Shown here: positions 1-6,645 of the stretch, one piece after another | How positions within the stretch are numbered: position 1 is the first letter of the stretch | How the letters are laid out: every line of letters begins with the position of its first letter | NCBI GenBank assembly: GCA_937993755.1 | Contig: CALKMA010000023.1 | Span: forward strand, 1 to 11,559 | DNA length: 11,559 nucleotides | From: HGM13233 sp900762805 | Lineage (GTDB): Bacteria > Bacillota > Clostridia > Oscillospirales > Ruminococcaceae | Direction: 5' to 3' | Position numbers and translations under genes: made by a program | The notes under the pieces: model-generated | The model's database searches: none | What the model was told of the DNA's origin: nothing | What the model saw: only the letters and a program-made list of their open reading frames with translations

Positions 1-114
1 CGACAGCATGAGGGACAGCAGCCCCTTCGCTTTCAGGGACAGCGACCTGTCCCGCGGGTGGTAGTTGGACATGACCGTGTAATCACGGGTTTTCTCAATG
101 CGGAATACCGCCAT
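1..114 (-). CDS. HTH replication-initiator-like protein of an integrative element (5' end only)
   Basis: The first 38 codons of a minus-strand gene are present and the rest lies beyond the window. The protein begins MAVFRIEKTRDYTVMSN and continues through an SLSLKAKGLLSLML segment. From memory this start is typical of the helix-turn-helix proteins (RepA_N/replisome-organiser-like, often with a C-terminal DUF6017) carried by Tn1549-like and other Clostridia integrative elements, where they bind DNA. Only the N-terminus is visible, so the family call rests on that signature. The ATG at 112-114 is chosen because AAGGAGGT (121-129) sits 7 bases upstream. An in-frame ATG at 193-195 exists further upstream, but the usual family start is the one chosen. 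The gene points away from the chromosomal block, which suggests that a mobile element extends to the left of the window. Confidence 0.7.
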   Translation of the reverse strand, partial: MAVFRIEKTRDYTVMSNYHPRDRSLSLKAKGLLSLMLS

Positions 115-289
115 GTTGGATACCTCCTTCCTTCGGTTTTGAAAAGTGTTCGTTTCAGCAGATTTTTGCCCCTGTATCACTGCCCTACCTCCCATGAGGG
201 AAAGAATATAGGCGGCCTCGTTTGCGCCTCACACAGGCGAAAAAACAGGGGATTTCCCACCCTAAAACGCACACTGGATTTAGGAACAG

Positions 290-320
290 AAAAAGGGCGG
301 CTGTTTCAAAACAGTCGCCC
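290..320 (-). terminator. Rho-independent terminator or attenuator, minus strand
   Basis: The arms 295-305 and 310-320 pair around a four-base loop, with one C-A mismatch on the minus-strand RNA. Five T residues follow directly in the minus direction (290-294). No gene is visible just upstream on that strand, so it may act as a leader attenuator for the HTH gene at 1-114, or it may be left over from a lost neighbour. Confidence 0.5.
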
Positions 321-421
321 TAATGTGGGGGGGATATACAAGATATTTTTCTGTTCGGATGCCCGAAAACCATTGATATTACTGGGTTTTTCAAAAAGTT
401 CTGTATCGCCACTCGCACCAT

Positions 422-458
422 ATCGGAGCAAAGTCCGCTTTGCTCCGATGTCTTTTTC
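422..458 (+). terminator. Rho-independent terminator, plus strand
   Basis: A perfect 12-base-pair stem (422-433 with 438-449, loop TCCG) is followed by GTCTTTTTCT. The T tract is on the plus strand only. No plus-strand gene is visible upstream, so it may end an unrecognised small transcript or insulate the chromosomal gene at 604 from the left element. Confidence 0.65.
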
Positions 459-603
459 TATTAAGTAAATAAATGGGATATCCCCCGCCGCCCTGCCCGC
501 AAAAGCCGCGTCCGCCCGCCGTCTCACCGGGCCGCTGTGTGCGCCGCGGCGGGGCTGCCCCGCCACAATATTACCAACAGCAGCTTTTCAAGGAGGCAGC
601 GTC

Positions 604-1395
604 ATGCGCGAGCTTGCCATTGTCGTCAGCAACGACAACACCACCGTCACCCCATTCGAAACCATTGACGCCATAGCGGCAGCCGGCTTCCGGAAGATTT
701 TTCTTCAGTGGTACAACCGGCCGTGGGAGATCACGCAGGAGCAGCAGCTGGCCTACGCGCGCCTGAAGGGGCTGACGGTGATTTTTGCCCACCTCGGCTA
801 CAAGGGCCTCAACGCCATCTGGGCCGCAGGCGACGAGGGTGAACAGCTCACCGAGGGCTATCTACGCGACCTCGATGTCATGCGCGACAACGGCATCGGC
901 CATGTTGTCATGCATCTCAACGGCAAGCTTGAAGCGCCGCCCTACGGTCCTGTCGGGCTGGAGCGTTTTCAGCGCATTGTTGACCGTGCCGCGCAGAACG
1001 GCATCTATATTTCCTTTGAAAATACCAAGCTCAAGGGCTACCACGAGTATCTGCTCGACCGGCTGCATGGCGATAACTTCGGGATATGCCTCGACGGCGG
1101 CCATCTGCACTGCCATTTTTCCGACGACTGGTGCTTTGACCGCTTTGCCGGACGCATAACGGCCGTCCACCTGCACGACAACGACGGGCGGGACGATCTG
1201 CACCTGCTGCCTTTTGACGGCACCGTCAACTGGCCGTGGCTGATGAAAACACTCAGGATCGCCGGCTATGCCGGGCCGGTCACGCTGGAATGCTGCTATC
1301 ACCGCCAATATCCTGCGCAGATGAGCGCCGGCGCGTACTACCGCGAGGCCTATGCACGCGGGCAAAGGCTGGTCGCCCTGCTCGACGGCGAATAA
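604..1395 (+). CDS. Sugar phosphate isomerase/epimerase family TIM-barrel protein
   Basis: This 263-residue protein belongs to the xylose-isomerase-like TIM-barrel superfamily (AP endonuclease family 2 fold), whose soluble members isomerise or epimerise sugars at a divalent metal site. The conserved metal and active-site positions can be followed strand by strand: H63 (FAHLGY), H104 (VVMHLNG), E139 (SFENTK), D164 and H167 (CLDGGHLH), H189/H191/D192 (VHLHDN), H200, D205 and E229 (VTLEC). E139, D164, H189 or H191, and E229 fit the usual metal ligands. Length is normal for the family. AAGGAGG at 590-596 lies 7 bases before the ATG. It stands alone, followed by a strong terminator, so context gives no clue to the substrate. 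No signal peptide is seen. The family call is firm but the reaction is unknown. Confidence 0.88.
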   Translation: MRELAIVVSNDNTTVTPFETIDAIAAAGFRKIFLQWYNRPWEITQEQQLAYARLKGLTVIFAHLGYKGLNAIWAAGDEGEQLTEGYLRDLDVMRDNGIGHVVMHLNGKLEAPPYGPVGLERFQRIVDRAAQNGIYISFENTKLKGYHEYLLDRLHGDNFGICLDGGHLHCHFSDDWCFDRFAGRITAVHLHDNDGRDDLHLLPFDGTVNWPWLMKTLRIAGYAGPVTLECCYHRQYPAQMSAGAYYREAYARGQRLVALLDGE

Positions 1396-1442
1396 GCGGA
1401 CAAAAGCAATACTCTCTGTATTATCCTGTGTTAAATATTACG

Positions 1443-1490
1443 AAAAGACCTCCGTATCAGCAACCTGATACGGAGGTCTTTTGTTTTGCT
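1443..1490. terminator. Strong bidirectional terminator between the TIM-barrel gene and pnp
   Basis: The arms 1443-1460 and 1465-1482 form a perfect 18-base-pair stem with loop CAAC. The A-rich left end and T-rich right end provide U tracts in both directions: TCTTTTGTTTT on plus, TCTTTTCG on minus. It serves the two convergent genes ending at 1395 and 1526. Confidence 0.9.
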
Positions 1491-1525
1491 GAGTACCGCC
1501 GCAGGCGGCTCCTTCAGCTTTCGGC

Positions 1526-3637
1526 TCAGCCGTTGTTCTTCTTATTGTTGAGCGCGGCGATAGCGTCCTTGCGGGAAAGGTCGATGCCCTTTTCGCCGAT
1601 CTTGATGACCATCACGGGGATGATATCGCCAACCGAGACGACATCCTCGGTCTTCTCGACACGGTGATTTTCAAGGCGGCTGATGTGGACGAGCCCCTCC
1701 TTGCCCGGCGCGATCTCGACCTTGGCGCCGATGGGCAGGATGCGGGTGACCTTGCCGTAGAACATCGAGCCGATCTCCGGCTCGGTGACGATCGTCTTGA
1801 TGATGGTGACGGCGCGCTCGGCGTTTTCGAGGCTAAGGCCCGAAACAAAGACGCGGCCGTCCTCCTCAACGTCGATCTTGACATCGCACTCGGCGCAGAT
1901 CTTCTGAATGACCTTGCCGCCCTTGCCGATAACGTCGCTGATCTTGTCAACATCGATCTTGACGGTAAGCATCTTGGGCGCATAGGGGCTGAGGTGGTCA
2001 CGCACCTCAGGAATGGCCTTGAGCATAACATCGTCGATGATGTGGACGCGGGCCTTATAGCACTTGTCGAGGGCTTCCTCAATAATATCGTAGGTCAGGC
2101 CGTCGATCTTGATATCCATCTGGATGGCGGTGATGCCCTTCTTGGTGCCGGCGACCTTGAAATCCATATCGCCGAAGAAATCCTCGACGCCCTGGATATC
2201 GACCATGGTCATCCAGCGCTCGCCCTCGGTGATGAGGCCGCAGGAAATGCCGGCGACAGGGGCCTTGATGGGCACGCCGGCGTCCATCAGGGCGAGGGTG
2301 CTGCCGCAGACAGAGCCCTGAGAGGTCGAGCCGTTGGAGGACAGCACCTCGGAGACCAGGCGGATGGTATACGGGAACTCATCGACCGATGGAATGACCG
2401 GCAGCAGCGCACGCTCAGCCAGAGCGCCGTGGCCGATCTCGCGGCGTCCGGGGCCGCGGCTGGGCTTGGTCTCGCCGACCGAATAGGACGGGAAGTTGTA
2501 ATGGTGCATATAGCGCTTGGTCTCCTCGTCGTCGATACCGTCGAGAAGCTGGGCGTCGCTGGTCATGGCAAGGGTGGCGACGGTGAGCACCTGGGTCTGG
2601 CCGCGGGTGAACATACCGCTGCCGTGAACGCGGGCCAGCAGGCCGACCTCGGCGTCGAGCGGGCGGATCTCATCGATGGCGCGGCCATCGACACGCTTGC
2701 CGTCATCGAGCAGCCAGCGGCGCACGATCTGCTTCTGCAGCTTATACAGGCACTCGTCGAGCTTTTCGGTCTGCTCAGGATAGACCTCATCAAGAGCCGC
2801 ATGGACCTCGTCGTAGATGGGAAGCAGCGCGGCGTCGCGCACGCGCTTATCGTCGGTATCCATGGCGACCTTCATCTTATCGATAGCCAGCGCCATGACC
2901 CGCTCGAACATCTCGTGCGGCACCTCCTGCGACTCGAACGGGATCTTCTCGCGGCCGATCTCCGCCACGATCTGATTGATAAAGCCGACGATCTTCTTAA
3001 CCTCGGCATGGCCGGCCATGATGGCCTTGAGCATGGTCTCGTTATCGACCTCCTTGGCGCCGGCTTCGATCATGACGACCTTCTTCTCGGTGCCGGCGAC
3101 CGTCAGCGAAAGATCGGATTTTTCGCGCTGGGCGGCTGTGGGGTTGATGACGAGCTCCCCGTCAACCAGGCCGACCGAAACGCCGGCGATGGGGCCGTTC
3201 CACGGGATATCCGAAATGGCAACGGCGATCGACGCACCGATCATGCCGGTGATCTCAGGCGAGCAGTCGGGATCAGTAGACATGACGGTCATGACGACCG
3301 AGACATCGTTGCGCATATCCTTGGGGAAGAGCGGACGCATGGGGCGGTCAACGACGCGGGAAGCCAGCACGGCCTTTTCGGTCGGGCGGCCCTCACGGCG
3401 CAGGAAGGAGCCGGGAATGCGGCCGACTGAATAGAGCTTCTCCTCAAAGTCAACCGACAGCGGGAAGAAGTCAACACCCTCGCGCGGCTTGGCGCTCATG
3501 GTGGCGTTGCAGAGCACCTGCGTGTCGCCGTAGCGGGCCATGCAGGAGCCGTTGGAAAGGCCGCACATTTTCCCGGTCTCTACCGTGAACTTGCGGCCAG
3601 CGATCTCAGTTTCAAACACTCTGTGGTTTTCGAACAT
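1526..3637 (-). CDS. pnp: Polyribonucleotide nucleotidyltransferase (PNPase)
   Basis: PNPase degrades RNA from the 3' end using phosphate and releases nucleoside diphosphates; it is a trimeric cytoplasmic enzyme of mRNA turnover. The 703-residue product has the full domain order: RNase PH domain 1 (about 10-145, with SFLRREGRPTEKAVLASR at 77-94), a helical linker (about 150-310), RNase PH domain 2 (about 320-550, with SNGSTSQGSVCGSTLALMDAG and VEDFFGDMDFKVAG), KH domain (about 556-615, GKGG at 571-574) and S1 domain (about 623-690). Catalytic-type acidic residues D486 and D492 and K494 are intact. The ATG at 3635-3637 is chosen because the conserved N-terminus MFENHRVFETEIAGRKF starts there and GGGAGG lies 9 bases upstream; the frame stays open further upstream but lacks family sequence. 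It follows rpsO by 171 bases, the classic rpsO-pnp pair. Confidence 0.98.
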   Translation of the reverse strand: MFENHRVFETEIAGRKFTVETGKMCGLSNGSCMARYGDTQVLCNATMSAKPREGVDFFPLSVDFEEKLYSVGRIPGSFLRREGRPTEKAVLASRVVDRPMRPLFPKDMRNDVSVVMTVMSTDPDCSPEITGMIGASIAVAISDIPWNGPIAGVSVGLVDGELVINPTAAQREKSDLSLTVAGTEKKVVMIEAGAKEVDNETMLKAIMAGHAEVKKIVGFINQIVAEIGREKIPFESQEVPHEMFERVMALAIDKMKVAMDTDDKRVRDAALLPIYDEVHAALDEVYPEQTEKLDECLYKLQKQIVRRWLLDDGKRVDGRAIDEIRPLDAEVGLLARVHGSGMFTRGQTQVLTVATLAMTSDAQLLDGIDDEETKRYMHHYNFPSYSVGETKPSRGPGRREIGHGALAERALLPVIPSVDEFPYTIRLVSEVLSSNGSTSQGSVCGSTLALMDAGVPIKAPVAGISCGLITEGERWMTMVDIQGVEDFFGDMDFKVAGTKKGITAIQMDIKIDGLTYDIIEEALDKCYKARVHIIDDVMLKAIPEVRDHLSPYAPKMLTVKIDVDKISDVIGKGGKVIQKICAECDVKIDVEEDGRVFVSGLSLENAERAVTIIKTIVTEPEIGSMFYGKVTRILPIGAKVEIAPGKEGLVHISRLENHRVEKTEDVVSVGDIIPVMVIKIGEKGIDLSRKDAIAALNNKKNNG

Positions 3638-3767
3638 GGTGAAATGCCTCCCAAATTTTTTGAAATTCTTTCGGTTTTCGCCATGCGGGTTTAGCAATAA
3701 AGACAACCGCCGAGGTTCGGCAGCTCTATTTACCGCTAAAATCCAGCTTGGCGAATTTACCAAATGA

Positions 3768-3792
3768 GAGCAGGCGCGCAAAGCGCCCGCTC
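3768..3792 (-). other. Intergenic stem-loop between rpsO and pnp
   Basis: The arms 3768-3777 and 3783-3792 form a ten-pair stem with one G-U wobble on the minus-strand RNA. Only TCATTTGG follows, so it lacks a real U tract. It lies 17 bases after the rpsO stop. In E. coli the rpsO-pnp spacer carries a leaky terminator and an RNase III processing hairpin for PNPase control. A leaky terminator or 3'-end-stabilising stem is a reasonable reading here, but that is inference. Confidence 0.5.
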
Positions 3793-3808
3793 CCATGCAG
3801 GTACAAGG

Positions 3809-4069
3809 TTATTTGCGCAGGCCGAGCTCGGCAATCAGCGCGCGGTAGCGCTCGACATCCTTTTTCTGGAGATAGGCCAAAAGATTGCGGCGCTTACCGA
3901 CCATCTTGAGAAGGCCGCGGCGGGAATGATGATCCAGCTTATGAGTCTTCAGATGTTCGTTCAGATGGTTGATGCGGTTGGTCAGCAGCGCGACCTGGAC
4001 CTCCGGCGAGCCGGTGTCGGTCTCGTGCAGGCGGACAGAGGAAATGACCTCACTTTTTTCCTTGAGCAT
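3809..4069 (-). CDS. rpsO: 30S ribosomal protein S15
   Basis: S15 binds the central domain of 16S rRNA early in small-subunit assembly. The 86-residue product is close to the usual 88-89. It contains the family core: HETDTGSPEVQ (15-25), the helix QVALLTNRINHLNEHLKTHK (25-44), LDHHSRRGLLKMVGKRRNLL (45-64) and the closing ELGLRK. The rRNA-contact region TGSPE and the H-D-H-H-S stretch near 43-49 are intact. The ATG at 4067-4069 is preferred over an in-frame upstream start because MLKEKSEVI is the family N-terminus and a GAGGTG ribosome binding site sits about 4 bases before it. It has its own promoter (4178-4206) and a leader of about 100 bases, so it heads an rpsO-pnp unit. Confidence 0.98.
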   Translation of the reverse strand: MLKEKSEVISSVRLHETDTGSPEVQVALLTNRINHLNEHLKTHKLDHHSRRGLLKMVGKRRNLLAYLQKKDVERYRALIAELGLRK

Positions 4070-4172
4070 GATACACCTCATTAAAAGAATTATCAGCTTC
4101 CTCATCGCAGCAGCCGGTTGCGGTGCTTCCCCATTGGGGCAAACGCCGGAAGCCGCGGTCAGGCAGCGTACT
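4070..4172 (-). promoter_or_regulatory. rpsO 5' leader with competing hairpins (possible S15 autoregulation)
   Basis: About 100 bases separate the expected transcription start from the rpsO ATG. An inverted repeat GCTTCC (4125-4130) / GGAAGC (4148-4153), with further GCG/CGC pairing outside it, overlaps a second short hairpin CCCC (4129-4132) / GGGG (4136-4139). The two cannot form together. Known rpsO leaders often bind S15 and repress translation, by different structures in different phyla. That this leader does so is inference. Confidence 0.35.
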
Positions 4173-4177
4173 GAACT

Positions 4178-4206
4178 ATTATATCAAATGACAGGCGCAT
4201 TTGCAA
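4178..4206 (-). promoter_or_regulatory. Sigma-A-like promoter of rpsO
   Basis: On the minus strand TTGCAA (4201-4206) and TATAAT (4178-4183) are separated by exactly 17 bases, with a perfect -10 hexamer. It begins only 14 bases after the stop of the zinc-ribbon gene and points into rpsO. Confidence 0.85.
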
Positions 4207-4220
4207 CCATCAATTTGAAA

Positions 4221-4685
4221 TTATTTGCGGTAATCAAACACCGTATACCCGCCGATGAGGGGCAGATCTTTGGCCTTGCGGCCGAGAGCCCGGAACAGGC
4301 CGATAAATTTCAGCACAATCCCGAACAGCGTGGCAAGGCTGGCCACGATCCAGCCGAGGATGGGAACAATGCCGCACAGGCCGGCCAGAACCATGAAGAT
4401 ATCAAGCACCAGCGCCTGATTGGCGTGATATTTAATGAATTTTGAGTTAGGGCGCAGCAGCACGGCCACGGCGATGCCGGGCAGTGAGGTGAAGTACATG
4501 ATGGCGGCCAGCACACGGCAATCCTCCGCCTCGGCGGGATCGAACTCTGCCGTATGATCGGACAGATTGAAGGTGGCAGACGCGGTATAGGGCGGCACGG
4601 ACGTACCGGCAACGGGCTGCCCGCAGCGGTTGCAGAAGGTGGCGTTGTCGCCCAGCTCCTGCCCACAGTATTTGCAAAAAGCCAT
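4221..4685 (-). CDS. Zinc-ribbon membrane protein with a DUF4870/Tic20-like domain
   Basis: The 154-residue protein starts with a zinc ribbon made of two CxxC pairs (C4/C7 in FCKYCGQ and C18/C21 in FCNRCGQ), followed by a Pro/Thr/Ala-rich linker (about 24-50). The rest is hydrophobic: likely membrane segments near 58-77, 89-106 and 108-132, with a cytoplasmic-looking Arg/Lys stretch (RALGRKAKD) between the last helix and the C-terminal tail. The pattern VLAAIMYFTSLPG then SKFIKYHANQALVLDI matches the DUF4870-like family of small membrane proteins, whose function is not established. The ATG at 4683-4685 has AAGGA about 9 bases upstream. A promoter lies directly upstream and the rpsO promoter directly downstream, so it is probably transcribed alone. 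No terminator is obvious after it. Confidence 0.8.
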   Translation of the reverse strand: MAFCKYCGQELGDNATFCNRCGQPVAGTSVPPYTASATFNLSDHTAEFDPAEAEDCRVLAAIMYFTSLPGIAVAVLLRPNSKFIKYHANQALVLDIFMVLAGLCGIVPILGWIVASLATLFGIVLKFIGLFRALGRKAKDLPLIGGYTVFDYRK

Positions 4686-4728
4686 AACAAAAATTCCTTT
4701 CTCGGCGCTCAATTAAAAATACAGCTCT

Positions 4729-4757
4729 ATTATAAAGGTTTTGCGCGAAAAAATCAA
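4729..4757 (-). promoter_or_regulatory. Sigma-A-like promoter of the zinc-ribbon gene
   Basis: On the minus strand TTGATT (4752-4757) and a perfect TATAAT (4729-4734) are 17 bases apart. The -35 hexamer overlaps the T tract of the terminator for the gene upstream. Confidence 0.8.
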
Positions 4758-4799
4758 CAGGCGGCGGGCGCACCGGCCGCAAGGCCGCTCTGAGCCGCC
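4748..4799 (-). terminator. Rho-independent terminator of the YfbR-like gene
   Basis: An outer stem GGCGGC/GCCGCC (4760-4765 with 4794-4799) encloses an inner hairpin CGGCC/GGCCG (4774-4778 with 4783-4787). On the minus strand a run of six T follows after TGTTGA (4748-4753). It begins 8 bases after the stop codon at 4808. The long bulged stem makes it less canonical than the terminator at 1443-1490. Confidence 0.6.
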
Positions 4800-4807
4800 G
4801 ATTTTCT

Positions 4808-5392
4808 CTACCGCGACAGCAGATCGTCGAGATCCAGCTCGTGCGCCGGCAGGTACTCGCGCAGGAAATAATCGACCTCAGGCAGGCCGAGCGCGGCGGC
4901 GCGCGTCTCCGTCGAGCGGGCAGCGCTGCGGAATTCAGAATTGCCGAAGCGCAGCTCCTCGCGGCACTTGATGAGGGCGCAGAGAATGTCGGCGGCCTTG
5001 ACGATGCGCCGCTCCCGGTCGCTCAGCGCCGCCGACTGCGCCAGCGGCTCGATCTGCGCGCGCTGATCGGGCGGCAGCATCGAGAGCAATCGATCGGAGG
5101 CCGAGCGCTCGACCTTTTTATATTCCTCCTCGATGCCGGCGTTGTCGTATTTGACGGGGGTGGGCAGATCGCCGGTGATGATCTCCGGGCAGTCGTGCAG
5201 CACGCCGGCCGCCATCACCCGTTCGGGCGACACGCCGGCGGCGAACTCGCTGTTGGCGACGGCAGCCAGCACGCCGGCCACAATGGCGACATCGGCGGAG
5301 TGCTCGCTGAGCGTCTCGCGGCGGGCGTTGCGCATCAGCCCCCACCGTTCGATGTATTTCATGCGGAAAAGCATGGCAGTATACTTGATCAT
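4808..5392 (-). CDS. HD-domain 5'-deoxynucleotidase, YfbR-like
   Basis: YfbR-type enzymes remove the 5' phosphate from deoxyribonucleoside monophosphates and help balance nucleotide pools. The 194-residue protein (E. coli YfbR is 199) keeps the family signatures: RW at 17-18, MRNARRETLSEHS with H31, the HD pair H66-D67 (VLHDCPE), TGDLPTPVKY at 73-82 and a second-half aspartate D135 (VKAADIL). H31, H66, D67 and D135 fit the metal ligands of HD phosphohydrolases. The ATG at 5390-5392 is preferred over an in-frame TTG 18 bases earlier, because AAGGGGG lies 6 bases before it. A terminator-like hairpin sits 18 bases upstream and no promoter fits between it and the LCP gene, so expression probably depends on read-through. 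Confidence 0.85.
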   Translation of the reverse strand: MIKYTAMLFRMKYIERWGLMRNARRETLSEHSADVAIVAGVLAAVANSEFAAGVSPERVMAAGVLHDCPEIITGDLPTPVKYDNAGIEEEYKKVERSASDRLLSMLPPDQRAQIEPLAQSAALSDRERRIVKAADILCALIKCREELRFGNSEFRSAARSTETRAAALGLPEVDYFLREYLPAHELDLDDLLSR

Positions 5393-5408
5393 AAATATCC
5401 CCCTTGTC

Positions 5409-5438
5409 AAAACGGCACCGTCAAAAGGCGGTGCCGTT
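5409..5438 (-). terminator. Terminator-like hairpin between the LCP and YfbR-like genes
   Basis: A perfect 10-base-pair stem (5411-5420 with 5429-5438) with an eight-base loop ends in TTTTGAC on the minus strand. It starts 15 bases after the LCP stop. The U tract is short and partly within the stem, so termination is probably partial. Confidence 0.6.
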
Positions 5439-5453
5439 GACTATTTTCTGATC

Positions 5454-6545
5454 TCACGCAGACGGCTGACCGCTCTGATCGCCGCCGGTATCGGTGCCGG
5501 TATCGGTGCCAGCATCGCCGGCCGTGTTGCTGCGCTCGATGGGCACCGGCACGTCCTCAGTCTCCTGATCGTACAGGAAATCCTTGAGCACGCTCGCGGC
5601 GCGATCCATATCGCAGGTGACATAGGAAAGTCCGTCGATGATTTCAAATTTGTAGCCGATCAGCGTGCCGGGGCAGGAGGCCGATTCAAACTTGACATCG
5701 TTCATATTGCTGACCAGCCAGCTGCCGAGGCTGAGGATCTCGGAGTTGGTCAGCGAGGTCGAGCAAAGCTCCATGCCCTTGCGCATGACGCCGTCGATGC
5801 TGGCAACGCCCATTTTCTTGACGCTCTCAAAGGCCGCCATGATGACCTTGCGCTGCCGGTTGCCGCGCTCAAAGTCGCTGTCAATCATGCGGATGCGCGC
5901 GTAGGCAACGGCCTGCGACCCGTTGAGGCGCACCTTGCCCGACTGCGTGACCTTGTCGCCGTTCATGCCGTGCCCGGCCTGCTCGATGATGTTGTGGTTG
6001 AGATTGTTGCGCTCGGCCTCGGTGATCTCAAGCTCAACGCCGCCGATATAGTCGATAAAATCCGCCACGCCGAAGAAGTTGACGCTGATAAAATCCTCGA
6101 TATTCAGCTTGAAGGCGTTGTTGACGGTGGCGACGGCCAGCTCCGGCCCGCCATAGAAATAGGCATGGCTCATCTTGGTATAGCTGTTGCGCACCTTGAC
6201 ATACAGGTCGCGCTGCAGCGACACCATCTTGATGGTCTTTGAGGAAAAATTGACCGACAGAAGGATCATGACATCCGAACGGCTCTGCTGTGTGACCGTG
6301 CGGGCATCGGTGCCGAACAGGATATAATTTTTCACATCGTTGTGGTACTTCCACATGATATCATCAGGGTCATCGTAAATGTTCAGATTGGTCTCGTTGA
6401 GCTCCTGACGGTGCAGCCTGCCGAACAGATTGCTGACATAAAGAGAAACGCCGCCCGCGACCAGCGCCAGCACCAGCACGATCGAAATAACGACCTTGGC
6501 GGCCTTTTTGCTGCGGCTGCGTTTTTTTACGATTCTTTTGGACAT
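5454..6545 (-). CDS. LytR-CpsA-Psr (LCP) family cell-wall polymer ligase
   Basis: LCP proteins transfer lipid-linked polymers such as teichoic acids or capsule onto peptidoglycan at the outer membrane face. The 363-residue protein has a basic cytoplasmic start, one membrane helix (about 18-37) and an extracellular LCP domain (about 73-245). Conserved features are FGTDAR (D80, R82), RSD (R89, D91), SLQRD (R112, D113), KMSHAYFYGG (124-133), SVNFFGVADFIDYIGGV (154-170) and AYARIRMIDSDFERGNRQR with R217, R219, D224, R227 and R230. The C-terminal region (about 245-340) is less conserved, and the end is a Thr/Gly/Asp-rich tail. The ATG at 6543-6545 has GGAGG 5 bases upstream; a GTG four codons earlier would overlap that site. 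It has its own promoter. Which polymer it attaches cannot be read from the window. Confidence 0.92.
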   Translation of the reverse strand: MSKRIVKKRSRSKKAAKVVISIVLVLALVAGGVSLYVSNLFGRLHRQELNETNLNIYDDPDDIMWKYHNDVKNYILFGTDARTVTQQSRSDVMILLSVNFSSKTIKMVSLQRDLYVKVRNSYTKMSHAYFYGGPELAVATVNNAFKLNIEDFISVNFFGVADFIDYIGGVELEITEAERNNLNHNIIEQAGHGMNGDKVTQSGKVRLNGSQAVAYARIRMIDSDFERGNRQRKVIMAAFESVKKMGVASIDGVMRKGMELCSTSLTNSEILSLGSWLVSNMNDVKFESASCPGTLIGYKFEIIDGLSYVTCDMDRAASVLKDFLYDQETEDVPVPIERSNTAGDAGTDTGTDTGGDQSGQPSA

Positions 6546-6601
6546 GTTTGCCTCCACTTGTTTTGAAGCTGAAAAGCGGAGCTTTCCTCTGCTCCATGCT
6601 T

Positions 6602-6629
6602 ATCATATCACGGAAACGCCGAAAGTCAA
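6602..6629 (-). promoter_or_regulatory. Sigma-A-like promoter of the LCP gene
   Basis: On the minus strand TTGACT (6624-6629) and TATGAT (6602-6607) are 16 bases apart, each matching consensus at five of six positions. The expected start leaves a leader of about 50 bases. The -35 box lies inside the loop of the inverted repeat at 6617-6641. Confidence 0.75.
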
Positions 6630-6641
6630 CCGTATTCGGCG
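6617..6641 (-). terminator. Weak terminator-like inverted repeat after the aminotransferase gene
   Basis: CGCCGAA (6617-6623) and TTCGGCG (6635-6641) form a 7-base-pair stem just past the aminotransferase stop at 6646. Only TTT follows on the minus strand, so it would be a poor terminator. It also brackets the -35 box of the LCP promoter and could instead be an operator. Confidence 0.35.
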
Positions 6642-6645
6642 AAAT

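Larger units (their letters stand above)
115..603. other. Gene-less stretch with two outward-facing terminators and a base-composition step
   Basis: I see no convincing gene in these roughly 490 bases. Positions 115-470 are moderately AT-rich and look like the non-coding edge of the left element. From about 475 the sequence turns sharply GC-rich, like the chromosomal genes that follow. It contains two terminator-like hairpins (listed separately), an inverted repeat CCCCTGT (169-175) / ACAGGGG (245-251), and a small GC-rich hairpin GGCGGGG/CCCCGCC at 548-564 in the leader of the next gene. Reading frames of 60-140 codons cross it, but they have no ribosome binding site and no recognisable domain. 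I found no convincing promoter for the plus-strand gene at 604. Confidence 0.6.

Noticed and set aside
465..603. Riboswitch or structured leader ahead of the TIM-barrel gene
   Set aside because: Only one short GC-rich hairpin is present and I recognise no conserved riboswitch core; GC-rich sequence folds easily by chance.
1664..3430. Open plus-strand frame of 588 codons antisense to pnp
   Set aside because: It is the antisense shadow of a certain PNPase gene. High GC at third codon positions removes stops on the opposite strand. It is hydrophobic/aspartate-repetitive with no recognisable domain and no ribosome binding site.
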